A DNA stretch of 9,524 nucleotides. It comes from CAISIP01 sp043759735. GTDB taxonomy: Bacteria; Pseudomonadota; Gammaproteobacteria; Burkholderiales; Burkholderiaceae_C. A program made the translations under genes and the position numbers. Each line of letters begins with the position of its first letter. Within the stretch, counting starts at the first letter, position 1. The stretch covers positions 1-9,524 of the forward strand of contig JAYUQC010000170.1 of assembly GCA_043759735.1 (NCBI GenBank), in the 5' to 3' direction. Below are positions 1-7,472 of this stretch, piece by piece. A model generated the notes under the pieces. The model saw only the letters and a list, made by a program, of their open reading frames with translations, searched no databases and had not been told where the DNA came from.

Positions 1-114
1 CATCCGGCCGAAGTCTACCGCATCCTTTGCCCCTCGGCCGCACCCCTGCTACCCGTGCTCAACCGCCTCGTCTGGGCGGCTACCGCTGCTGTGCTGGGGC
101 CGTTGGGGCCGTGA
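1..114 (+). CDS. Possible 3' end of an unidentified protein (partial at window edge)
   Basis: Frame 1 is open from the first base to a TGA at 112-114, giving 37 residues that end in the hydrophobic stretch LVWAATAAVLGPLGP. Third codon positions are almost all G or C, as in the real genes further on, which suggests genuine coding sequence entering from the left. I recognise no family; the short hydrophobic tail could be a membrane segment. A second frame (2 to about 372) is also open for longer but has low-complexity Ser/Arg/Ala-rich content and runs through the IS66 remnant, so I take it to be chance. Judging this needs the sequence to the left of the window. Confidence 0.25.
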   Translation, partial: HPAEVYRILCPSAAPLLPVLNRLVWAATAAVLGPLGP

Positions 115-274
115 TGCTCTCCGAGTAAGTGGGTGTTGCGCCTCGTGTCCGTGCCAGACGGAGCGGAGTTTTTCTTTTGGGGTAGCTGGTACAGGTACAC
201 TCGCCTCAAATAATTCCCTCTCGTGGGAGTATGCGAATGGGGTTCAGCGAACCTCTAGTGATTGCTGGCGCAAC
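115..274. other. Intergenic, no gene recognised
   Basis: There is no convincing coding frame, RNA or repeat here. The stretch around 165-220 is locally richer in A/T (a T-run at 170-178 and AATAATTCC at 209-217) than the rest of the window. It ends where the presumed outer end of the IS66 remnant begins. If that end is correct, the eight bases GGCGCAAC (267-274) would be one copy of the target duplication; the partner copy is lost with the other end of the element. Confidence 0.4.
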
Positions 275-295
275 GTAACCGGTAACTACCCGGCG
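275..295 (-). repeat. Probable IS66 terminal inverted repeat (outer end)
   Basis: On the plus strand the sequence starting GTAACCGG at 275 lies 25 bases beyond the transposase stop codon. IS66-family elements typically end in GTAA-type terminal repeats close to the end of tnpC, so this fits as the surviving transposase-side end. The opposite end is absent from the window, so pairing and the 8-bp target duplication cannot be confirmed. The assignment is inference from position and the first few bases. Confidence 0.35.
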
Positions 296-299
296 TCGT

Positions 300-542
300 T
301 TATGCGACTGCCCGGGTGTGCAATGCGGAGCGCAGCGGCTTCCCGGCGAAGTGCTGCTTCCAGTGCCGCGGGGTGAGTTCGGCAACTCTGGAGGCCGGAT
401 GCTCGCCCACCCGCTGCAGCACATCGACCAGGTAGTCGTTCGGGTCGGTCTGGTGCAGCCTGCAGGTCACGATCAGGCTGTTGACGATGCCCACGTACTT
501 GGCGCCGACTTCGGTCCAGGCAAACATCCACGCTTTCCTGTT
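300..542 (-). pseudogene. tnpC: IS66-family transposase (TnpC) C-terminal fragment
   Basis: The minus-strand frame from 542 down to a TAA at 300-302 encodes about 80 residues beginning NRKAWMFAWTEVGAKYVGI. It continues with NSLIVTCRLHQTDPNDYLVD, VLQRV, ELTPRHWKQHFA and LRSALH. This is the conserved C-terminal end of IS66-family DDE transposases: the (R)xxWxFxWTExGA segment followed by the helical C-terminal element. Full-length TnpC proteins are around 500 residues, so roughly 85% is missing, including the zinc-finger region and the catalytic core, and the fragment cannot transpose. Recognisable homology stops inside the left arm of the perfect palindrome at 532-569; beyond it the frame runs only to a stop at 570-572. 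No tnpA or tnpB partner is present. An ATG at 525-527 could start a 75-residue peptide, but function is unlikely. Confidence 0.85.
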
Positions 543-569
543 ATGGAAATGTTTCCATAACAGGAAAGC
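532..569. repeat. Perfect 18-bp inverted repeat at the IS66/brnT junction
   Basis: The left arm GCTTTCCTGTTATGGAAA (532-549) and right arm TTTCCATAACAGGAAAGC (552-569) are exact reverse complements separated by only TG. The left arm belongs to the transposase fragment: read on the minus strand it encodes the conserved NRKA residues. The right arm is an inverted copy that ends 6 bases before recognisable BrnT sequence starts. The arms are A/T-richer than the surroundings. The lack of a following T-run argues against a terminator. It could be an inverted duplication made when two deletions were joined, or a protein binding or recombination site. Each arm carries AGGAAAG, read outward on its own strand, in front of an ATG (525-527 on minus, 576-578 on plus). 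Confidence 0.95.
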
Positions 570-575
570 TTATCC

Positions 576-692
576 ATGTGGCGCGGTCGAATTGTGTTCA
601 TGGTGTGGACCGAGCGCGACGACAGCGCTCACTTGATCTCTTGCCGTTATGCCGACCGCACGCAAACCGAAAACTACTTCGCCTACGTTTAG
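576..692 (+). pseudogene. brnT: BrnT-type toxin, 5'-truncated remnant
   Basis: From the ATG at 576 the frame encodes 38 residues: MWRGRIVFMVWTERDDSAHL followed by ISCRYADRTQTENYFAYV, ending in TAG at 690-692. This matches the C-terminal part of BrnT, the RelE-fold ribonuclease toxin of the type II BrnTA module: the GRxxxxVWTER strand pair, then the xxISxRxAxxxExxxY signature. BrnT is normally about 90-100 residues, so the N-terminal half or more is gone and the fragment should not be an active toxin. The frame stays open a little further upstream but there it reads the palindrome, not BrnT. AGGAAAG at 562-568 is 7 bases before the ATG and could drive translation of the stub. The gene overlaps brnA by 44 bases, so the antitoxin start is embedded in the toxin 3' end. 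Confidence 0.75.
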
Positions 693-1002
693 CCCCGAGC
701 AGATTGCCGCGGCGCGAATTGCAGCCGAACCGTCTGCTTCTGCGGATGGGATCGACTGGAGCAAAGGCGTCATAACTCGAGGTGGCGGTGTTGCCGCAAC
801 CATCAGCGCGTTGTGCCGGACGCGCGGCAAGAACAAGAATCCAACCAAGGAACAGGTAGCCATCCGTTTCGATCCTGACGTTCTGGCGGCGTTCCGGGCC
901 GACGGGCCTGGCTGGCAGAGCAGGATGAACACGGCGCTCAAGGAGTGGCTCGAGCAGCATGGGGACCGCAAAGCCGGATCGGCAACCAAGGTGCGAGGCT
1001 GA
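649..1002 (+). CDS. brnA: BrnA-family antitoxin (toxin partner truncated)
   Basis: This 117-residue protein has the BrnA C-terminal domain, a ribbon-helix-helix DNA-binding fold. The strand is KEQVAIRFD (67-75), followed by DPDVLAAFRADGPGWQSRMN (75-94) and TALKEWLEQH. The GPGWQ-x-R-(I/M)-N motif is the family hallmark. In intact modules BrnA neutralises the BrnT ribonuclease and represses the brnTA promoter by binding an upstream operator. Here the promoter-proximal half of brnT has been lost, so the native promoter and operator should also be gone. The ATG at 649 has no good Shine-Dalgarno sequence and may depend on translation of the brnT stub that runs through it. The N-terminal 60 residues (basic, then Ala-rich, then IDWSKGVITRGGG) are longer than in short BrnA proteins. 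The gene looks intact and could still silence a BrnT encoded elsewhere. Confidence 0.85.
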   Translation: MPTARKPKTTSPTFSPEQIAAARIAAEPSASADGIDWSKGVITRGGGVAATISALCRTRGKNKNPTKEQVAIRFDPDVLAAFRADGPGWQSRMNTALKEWLEQHGDRKAGSATKVRG

Positions 1003-1035
1003 GACAGCGACAGACGCACTCCGCAGGATTAGCCG

Positions 1036-1057
1036 ATGTATCCGGCAATGTATCCGG
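1036..1057 (+). repeat. Short direct repeat, 10-bp unit at 12-bp spacing
   Basis: ATGTATCCGG occurs at 1036-1045 and again at 1048-1057, separated by two bases. It lies in the 118-bp gap between brnA and the CCA end of tRNA-Ser, where attachment-site remains or integrase arm-binding sites would be expected. The repeat is seen directly; any recombination role is a guess. Confidence 0.5.
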
Positions 1058-1120
1058 GCAGCCTTTCGGAGCGCCGCGCCCTGCTTGGTTCTACGGAGAA
1101 TCAGTGACTTGGGAGGTCGC

Positions 1121-1211
1121 TGGCGGAGAGGGCGGGATTCGAACCCGCGTCAGGTAATTAGCCTGAACACGCTTTCCAGGCGTGCGACTTAAGCCGCTCA
1201 TCCACCTCTCC
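1121..1211 (-). tRNA. tRNA-Ser (anticodon GGA)
   Basis: On the minus strand the sequence folds as a class II tRNA. The acceptor 5' strand GGAGAGG (1211-1205) pairs with CCTCTCC, followed by discriminator G and an encoded CCA (1123-1121). The anticodon stem CACGC/GCGTG encloses the loop CTGGAAA with anticodon GGA at 1177-1175, reading UCC and UCU. A long variable arm, TCAGG paired with CCTGA around a 7-base loop, is typical of serine tRNAs. The T arm is GCGGG-TTCGAAT-CCCGC. The gene lies 83 bases downstream of acs on the same strand. Its 3' end faces the accessory region on the left, the usual orientation for islands integrated at tRNA genes. Confidence 0.97.
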
Positions 1212-1261
1212 GGGAAGCCCGTAAGCGTAGCCGAGGGCTGCCGGAAAGGGAAGGGCGGGGC

Positions 1262-1287
1262 GAGCCTGCCGGGCTCGGCCTGGCCGA
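1262..1287 (-). other. Two small overlapping hairpins after acs, weak terminator candidate
   Basis: Just downstream of the acs stop codon (1295-1297) lie TCGGCC-T-GGCCGA (1275-1287, 6-bp arms) and GAGCC-TGCCG-GGCTC (1262-1276, 5-bp arms). They share two bases and so could alternate. No T-run follows on the minus strand, so this is not a canonical Rho-independent terminator, and read-through into the tRNA-Ser gene is possible. Confidence 0.25.
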
Positions 1288-1294
1288 TGGGTGT

Positions 1295-3283
<1,989 letters not shown>

Positions 3284-3290
3284 GCTGGGG

Positions 3291-3297
3291 TCTCCTT
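3291..3297 (-). promoter_or_regulatory. Strong Shine-Dalgarno site of acs
   Basis: On the minus strand AAGGAGA lies 7 bases before the ATG at 3281-3283. It is the best ribosome-binding site in the window and settles the acs start codon. Confidence 0.85.
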
Positions 3298-3318
3298 AAC
3301 GGTATGGATTGGACTTCC

Positions 3319-3410
3319 CGACTGTCGCGCCAGCCACTTACAAGGCACTGACGCACCCGTACGCAGCCTGCCGGCGCGCTTCGCGACAGTCGCTGGCCAC
3401 CTACAATGCA
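3319..3410. promoter_or_regulatory. Repeat-bearing control region between acs and the UPF0114 gene, with putative promoter
   Basis: The 166-bp divergent spacer carries an exact 11-bp inverted repeat, CGACTGTCGCG (3319-3329) and CGCGACAGTCG (3382-3392). Each copy is followed or overlapped by a similar segment, CCAGCCACTTACAAGGCA and CTGGCCACCTACAATGCA, running in the same direction 63 bases apart. The second contains TACAAT (3402-3407), a good sigma-70 -10 element for the plus-strand gene. The -35 match at about 3379-3384 is poor, so an activator may be needed. A start near 3414 would give a leader of about 35 bases. I see no clear acs promoter. The inverted repeat could be an operator, but that is inference. 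Confidence 0.45.
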
Positions 3411-3449
3411 CCCCGACTACTGTAACCCCGGCAACCCAGGTTGCATCGC

Positions 3450-4064
3450 ATGACCGAACCCTTGAAATCCCCTTCCGAAGCCATCGGCCCCATATCCAAC
3501 CTTATTTTCGCCAGCCGCTGGCTGCAGCTACCGCTGTACCTCGGCCTGATTGCGGCGCAAGGCGTGTACGTGTTCCAGTTCTGGGTCGAACTGGTGCACC
3601 TGCTCGAAGCCGCGTTCGGCAACCAGAACGCGCTGCAGGCCCTGATCACCAGCACCGGATACAGGGCGGACTACGAGATCCGGTCGCTCAACGAAACGGT
3701 GCTGATGCTGGTGGTGCTGGCGCTGATCGACGTGGTCATGATCTCCAACCTGTTGATCATGGTCATCGTGGGCGGTTACGAGACATTCGTCAGCCGCATG
3801 AACCTGCAACAGCACCCGGACCAACCGGAGTGGCTCAGCCATGTCAATGCATCGGTGCTCAAGGTCAAGCTGGCAACCGCCATCATCGGCATCTCTTCGA
3901 TCCATCTGCTCAAGACCTTCATCAACGCCGCCAACTATGACGTCAAGGTGCTGATGTGGCAGACCATCATCCATATCGTGTTCCTGATGTCGGCGCTGGC
4001 CATCGCATATACCGACAAGCTGATGACGCCCAGCAAGCCGGCCGCGCCCCGCGCCGGGCACTGA
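3450..4064 (+). CDS. UPF0114 family inner-membrane protein (YqhA-like)
   Basis: The 204-residue protein matches the UPF0114 family (E. coli YqhA), whose function is unknown. Four hydrophobic segments can be seen: about 26-47, 83-108, 141-157 and 170-188. Characteristic features are the N-terminal FASRWLQLPLYLGL, the central NETVLMLVVLALIDVVMISN followed by VIVGGYETFVSR, and HLLKTFI in the third segment. It is longer than E. coli YqhA (about 164 residues) because of an extended loop at 50-80 and a Pro/Ala-rich tail. I prefer the ATG at 3450 over the TTG at 3441 because AGG at 3438-3440 lies 9 bases before the ATG. It is transcribed away from acs, and nothing nearby shows a functional link. Confidence 0.85.
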   Translation: MTEPLKSPSEAIGPISNLIFASRWLQLPLYLGLIAAQGVYVFQFWVELVHLLEAAFGNQNALQALITSTGYRADYEIRSLNETVLMLVVLALIDVVMISNLLIMVIVGGYETFVSRMNLQQHPDQPEWLSHVNASVLKVKLATAIIGISSIHLLKTFINAANYDVKVLMWQTIIHIVFLMSALAIAYTDKLMTPSKPAAPRAGH

Positions 4065-4375
4065 CAACACAGCCCCACGCCATCGCCGCGGCGAGTGGCC
4101 ATAGCCCAAGGACCATTGGCGCAAGAATGACGATCGGGAGTGGGTTCAGCATCAATTGTTATGGTGGCGGTCGCGGCGGCCCCCTGCGGCCATGATCCAA
4201 GCCGGTGCCGCAATGGGCCTTGGCAACAAAGGGCCTTGGGTACACTCAGCGCATCGTTGCGGGACGCTCGTCAGCGTGATTGCGGCTGTCGCAGGCCGCA
4301 TACTGCGAAGTCGAACGGACCTGCCACCGCCCTGGCCCGCCCGGCTGGCGTCGCCATGCGCAGAAAGAGCCCTTC
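4065..4375 (+). promoter_or_regulatory. 311-bp intergenic region with candidate antiporter promoter
   Basis: No gene or RNA is recognised here; the open frames read Arg/Pro/Ala-rich chance sequence. TTGGCA (4220-4225) and TACACT (4241-4246) resemble -35 and -10 boxes, but the 15-bp spacer is short. They lie on a direct repeat of GGGCCTTGG (4215-4223 and 4231-4239). TCGCCGCGGCGA at 4083-4094 is a perfect 12-bp palindrome just after the UPF0114 stop codon, without a T-run. If the promoter is right, the antiporter mRNA has a leader of roughly 120 bases. Confidence 0.3.
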
Positions 4376-5800
4376 ATGATCCACCGCACGCGTTTCGTCC
4401 GAACACTTTTTATTCTGGCCCTGGCACTGCTGGTTGCGGGGCCTGCGCTCGCAGCCGAGGTAGAGGGCAATGCCTTGTCGGTTTTGTGGGCCGTGCCGTT
4501 TGCCGGCCTGCTGTTGTCGATCGCCGTGTTGCCACTGGCAACGCCTCGTTTCTGGCATCACCACTTTGGCAAGATCTCGCTGGCCTGGGCGCTGGCCTTC
4601 CTGCTGCCGTTCGCGCTGGCGTTCGGACCGGGTGCCGCTGCGGCCGGCCTGGTGCACGCAGCGGTTGCCGAATACATCCCGTTCATCATCTTGCTGACGG
4701 CCTTGTTTGTCGTTGCCGGTGGCATTCATGTGCGCGGCAATCTGCATGGCACGCCCGCGCTCAATACCGCGATCCTGGCCATTGGTGCCGTGCTGGCGAG
4801 CATGATGGGGACCACCGGCGCATCGATGCTGATGGTGCGGCCCCTGATACGCGCCAATGACAACCGCAAGCATCGCACCCACGTCATCATCTTCTTCATC
4901 TTCATCGTCGCCAATGCGGGCGGCTCGCTGACGCCGCTGGGCGACCCGCCGCTGTTCCTGGGTTTTCTCAAGGGCGTGGATTTTTTCTGGACCCTGCGCC
5001 ACATCCTGCCCGAAACCCTGTTCCTGGTCGGCAGCCTGCTGGCTATCTTTTACCTGCTCGACAGCTGGTACTACAGGCGCCGCGAAGAGGTACTGCCGGT
5101 CGATCCAACGCCTGACACCCGCAAGTTCGGCATCGACGGTCCGGCCAACCTGGCACTGCTGCTGGTGATCGTGGGGCTGGTGCTGCTCAGTGGCCTGTGG
5201 AAGACGCCCATGGGGTTCTCGGTGCTGGGCACCGAGGTCGGCGTACCGGGTCTGGTGCGCGACCTGGGCCTGATCGTTGTCATCACGGTCTCCATCATGA
5301 TCACGCCGGCAACTGTCCACGTGGACAACCAGTTCTCATGGGCACCGATGCAGGAGGTGGCCAAGCTGTTCGCCGGTATTTTTCTGACCATCGTGCCGGT
5401 GATCGCGATGCTCAAGGCCGGTGTCGATGGTCCCTTCGGCGCCGTGGTGGCCGCAGTCACGCGACCCGACGGCAGCCCCGATCCGGCGATGTATTTCTGG
5501 GCCACCGGCATATTGAGCTCATTTCTGGACAACGCGCCGACCTATCTGGTGTTCTTCAACACGGCCGGGGGTGATCCGGCCACGCTGATGGGGCCGTTGG
5601 CACCTACCCTCACCGCCATTTCGGCCGGCGCGGTTTTCATGGGGGCAAATTCCTACATCGGCAATGCACCCAACCTGATGGTCAAGGCGGTGGCGGAAGA
5701 CCGCGGCGTACCGATGCCCAGTTTCTTCGGCTACATGGCCTGGTCGTGCGCCATCCTGGTGCCTTTGTTCGTGGCCATGACCTTGCTGTTTTTTAGCTGA
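4376..5800 (+). CDS. Sodium:proton antiporter / putative citrate permease (CitMHS_2, NhaD-like, ion transporter superfamily)
   Basis: This 474-residue polytopic membrane protein opens with a leader-like segment (LFILALALLVAGPALAAEVE, 11-30, possible cleavage after ALA), then has about ten to twelve hydrophobic segments. Two family-defining re-entrant motifs are visible: NAGGSLTPLGDPPLF (180-194) and GANSYIGNAPNLMVK (423-437). LSSFLDNAPTYLVFF (380-394) adds the conserved DNAPT, and MMGTTGASMLMVRP (143-156) the first-half counterpart. These place it with NhaD/ArsB-like antiporters and the putative citrate transporters annotated as sodium:proton antiporters. Substrate cannot be decided from sequence: Na+/H+ exchange or a di/tricarboxylate are both possible. 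An upstream in-frame start at 4280 would add a hydrophilic Arg/Pro-rich extension before the leader, so I use the ATG at 4376, preceded by a weak GAAAGAG. It is followed 114 bases later by fumarase on the same strand. Confidence 0.8.
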   Translation: MIHRTRFVRTLFILALALLVAGPALAAEVEGNALSVLWAVPFAGLLLSIAVLPLATPRFWHHHFGKISLAWALAFLLPFALAFGPGAAAAGLVHAAVAEYIPFIILLTALFVVAGGIHVRGNLHGTPALNTAILAIGAVLASMMGTTGASMLMVRPLIRANDNRKHRTHVIIFFIFIVANAGGSLTPLGDPPLFLGFLKGVDFFWTLRHILPETLFLVGSLLAIFYLLDSWYYRRREEVLPVDPTPDTRKFGIDGPANLALLLVIVGLVLLSGLWKTPMGFSVLGTEVGVPGLVRDLGLIVVITVSIMITPATVHVDNQFSWAPMQEVAKLFAGIFLTIVPVIAMLKAGVDGPFGAVVAAVTRPDGSPDPAMYFWATGILSSFLDNAPTYLVFFNTAGGDPATLMGPLAPTLTAISAGAVFMGANSYIGNAPNLMVKAVAEDRGVPMPSFFGYMAWSCAILVPLFVAMTLLFFS

Positions 5801-5914
5801 ACGTCGCCTCGCCCGGGTGTCGCTGGTCAGGGCAAACGGTGTCCTGCGACAGGGCAAGCGCCAACGGTTGGGTAAACTCGAACCAAGCCCTTCGTGGCGA
5901 ACCAGGATTGCCCC
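5801..5914 (+). other. Spacer between antiporter and fumarase genes
   Basis: No gene fits in these 114 bases. TAAACT at 5873-5878 resembles a -10 box about 37 bases before the fumarase ATG, but no -35 is present at the right distance. No terminator hairpin with a T-run follows the antiporter, so read-through into the fumarase gene is possible. Confidence 0.3.
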
Positions 5915-7462
5915 ATGCCCTCTCCCGCCACCATTCGCCAGAACGACCTGATCGAGTCCGTCGCGGCCGCCTTGCAGTTCATCAGCTACTACCATCCCGC
6001 CGACTACATCGCGCACCTGGCACGGGCCTATGAACGTGAGCAAAGCCCGGCGGCCAAGGACGCGATCGCGCAGATCCTGACCAATTCGCGCATGAGCGCG
6101 CAGGGCCATCGGCCGATCTGCCAGGACACCGGCATCGTCAATGTGTTCCTCAAGCTGGGCATGGATGTACGGCTGGAGGGCTTCACCGGCACGCTGGACG
6201 ACGCCATCAACGAAGGGGTGCGCCAGGGCTACCAGCATCCGGACAACACCTTGCGTGCATCGATCGTTGCAGACCCGCAATTCGAGCGCAAGAACACCCG
6301 GGACAACACACCCGCGGTGATCCATGTCGAACTGGTCGTCGGCAACAAGCTCGACGTGACCGTGGCCGCCAAGGGCGGCGGTTCGGAGAACAAATCCAAG
6401 CTGGTCATGCTCAACCCGTCCGATTCGGTGGTCGACTGGGTGCTCAAGACCGTGCCGACCATGGGCGCGGGCTGGTGCCCCCCCGGCATGCTGGGCATCG
6501 GCATCGGCGGCACCGCCGAACGCGCGGTGCTGCTGGCCAAGCAGGCGCTGATGGAAGACATCGACATGTACGAGTTGCTGCAGCGCGGGCCGCAGAACAA
6601 GACCGAGGCGCTGCGCATCGAGCTGTTCGAGAAGGTCAATGCGCTGGGCATCGGCGCGCAGGGCCTGGGCGGACTGACAACGGTGCTGGACGTCAAGATC
6701 AACATGTTCCCGACCCACGCTGCCGGCAAGCCGGTGGCGATGATCCCGAACTGCGCCGCCACCCGCCACGCGCATTTCGTCATGGACGGCTCGGGCCCGG
6801 TCTATATCGACCCGCCGTCGCTCGACCTGTGGCCGGATGTACAGTGGACACCGGACTACAAAAAGAGCCGCAAGGTCGACCTCAACACCTTGTCCAGGGA
6901 CGAGATCGCCACCTGGAGGGCTGGCGACACGCTGCTGCTCAGCGGCAAGATGCTGACCGGCCGCGACGCCGCGCACAAACGCATTCAGGACATGCTGGCC
7001 AAGGGCGAAAAACTGCCGGTGGACTTCACCAACCGTGTCATCTACTACGTCGGGCCGGTCGACCCGGTGCGCGATGAAGTGGTGGGGCCGGCCGGTCCGA
7101 CCACTGCCACCCGGATGGACCAGTTCACCGAGATGATGCTGGCGCAAACAGGCCTGATCGGCATGATCGGCAAGGCCGAGCGCGGGCCGACCGGCATCGA
7201 GGCGATCAAGAAACACAAGAGCGCGTATTTGATGGCGGTGGGCGGTGCCGCCTACCTGGTCTCGAAAGCAATTCGACATGCCGAGGTGGTCGGCTTTGCC
7301 GACCTCGGCATGGAAGCCATCTACGAGTTCGAGATCGCCGACATGCCGGTCACCGTGGCGGTGGATTCAGAAGGGGTGTCGGTGCACAACACCGGGCCGA
7401 AAGAGTGGCAGGCGCGGATCGCTGCTTCTTCGGTGGGCAAGATTGCGATCTCGGTGGTCTGA
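5915..7462 (+). CDS. fumA: Class I fumarate hydratase, iron-sulfur, single chain
   Basis: This 515-residue TCA-cycle enzyme hydrates fumarate to L-malate with an oxygen-sensitive [4Fe-4S] cluster. The alpha part (about 1-290) contains the three cluster cysteines: Cys69 in ICQDTG, Cys188 in WCPPG and Cys280 in NCAATRH. Their spacing (119 and 92) closely follows E. coli FumA. KGGGSENKS (153-161) and GIGIGGTAERA are also conserved. The beta part holds GPTTATRMDQF, GMIGKAERG and FADLGMEAIYEFEI. Length agrees with bacterial single-chain enzymes (about 505-550), and both parts are fused rather than split. The ATG at 5915 is preferred over a GTG at 5894 because AGGA at 5904-5907 sits 7 bases before it and family N-termini start near this point. 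It is convergent with folE2, with 10 bases between stop codons. The symbol follows the E. coli class I enzymes; fumA versus fumB cannot be separated by sequence. Confidence 0.95.
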   Translation: MPSPATIRQNDLIESVAAALQFISYYHPADYIAHLARAYEREQSPAAKDAIAQILTNSRMSAQGHRPICQDTGIVNVFLKLGMDVRLEGFTGTLDDAINEGVRQGYQHPDNTLRASIVADPQFERKNTRDNTPAVIHVELVVGNKLDVTVAAKGGGSENKSKLVMLNPSDSVVDWVLKTVPTMGAGWCPPGMLGIGIGGTAERAVLLAKQALMEDIDMYELLQRGPQNKTEALRIELFEKVNALGIGAQGLGGLTTVLDVKINMFPTHAAGKPVAMIPNCAATRHAHFVMDGSGPVYIDPPSLDLWPDVQWTPDYKKSRKVDLNTLSRDEIATWRAGDTLLLSGKMLTGRDAAHKRIQDMLAKGEKLPVDFTNRVIYYVGPVDPVRDEVVGPAGPTTATRMDQFTEMMLAQTGLIGMIGKAERGPTGIEAIKKHKSAYLMAVGGAAYLVSKAIRHAEVVGFADLGMEAIYEFEIADMPVTVAVDSEGVSVHNTGPKEWQARIAASSVGKIAISVV

Positions 7463-7472
7463 CTCTGTCGCG

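Noticed and set aside
2..372. Long open frame 2 on the plus strand across the left edge
   Set aside because: It runs through the IS66 terminal region and the transposase fragment antisense and ends in Ser/Ala/Arg low complexity; frame 1 to 114 has better third-position composition.
532..569. Palindrome as a Rho-independent terminator
   Set aside because: The loop would be only 2 bases, the arms are not GC-rich, and neither side is followed by a run of T. Breakpoint structure or a binding site is more likely.
570..1019. 149-codon minus-strand open frame over brnA
   Set aside because: The plus-strand BrnA domain is recognisable, whereas this frame has no recognisable domain and overlaps both toxin and antitoxin coding sequence.
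4271..5320. 349-codon minus-strand open frame over the antiporter 5' half
   Set aside because: The translation is dominated by Gln/Arg/His/Asp repeats and lies opposite a clear membrane protein with conserved motifs.
5519..7279. 586-codon open frame on the minus strand, antisense to fumarase and the antiporter end
   Set aside because: It is rich in His/Arg/Gln/Val low-complexity sequence with no family match, a typical shadow of codon bias, and overlaps two well-supported genes.
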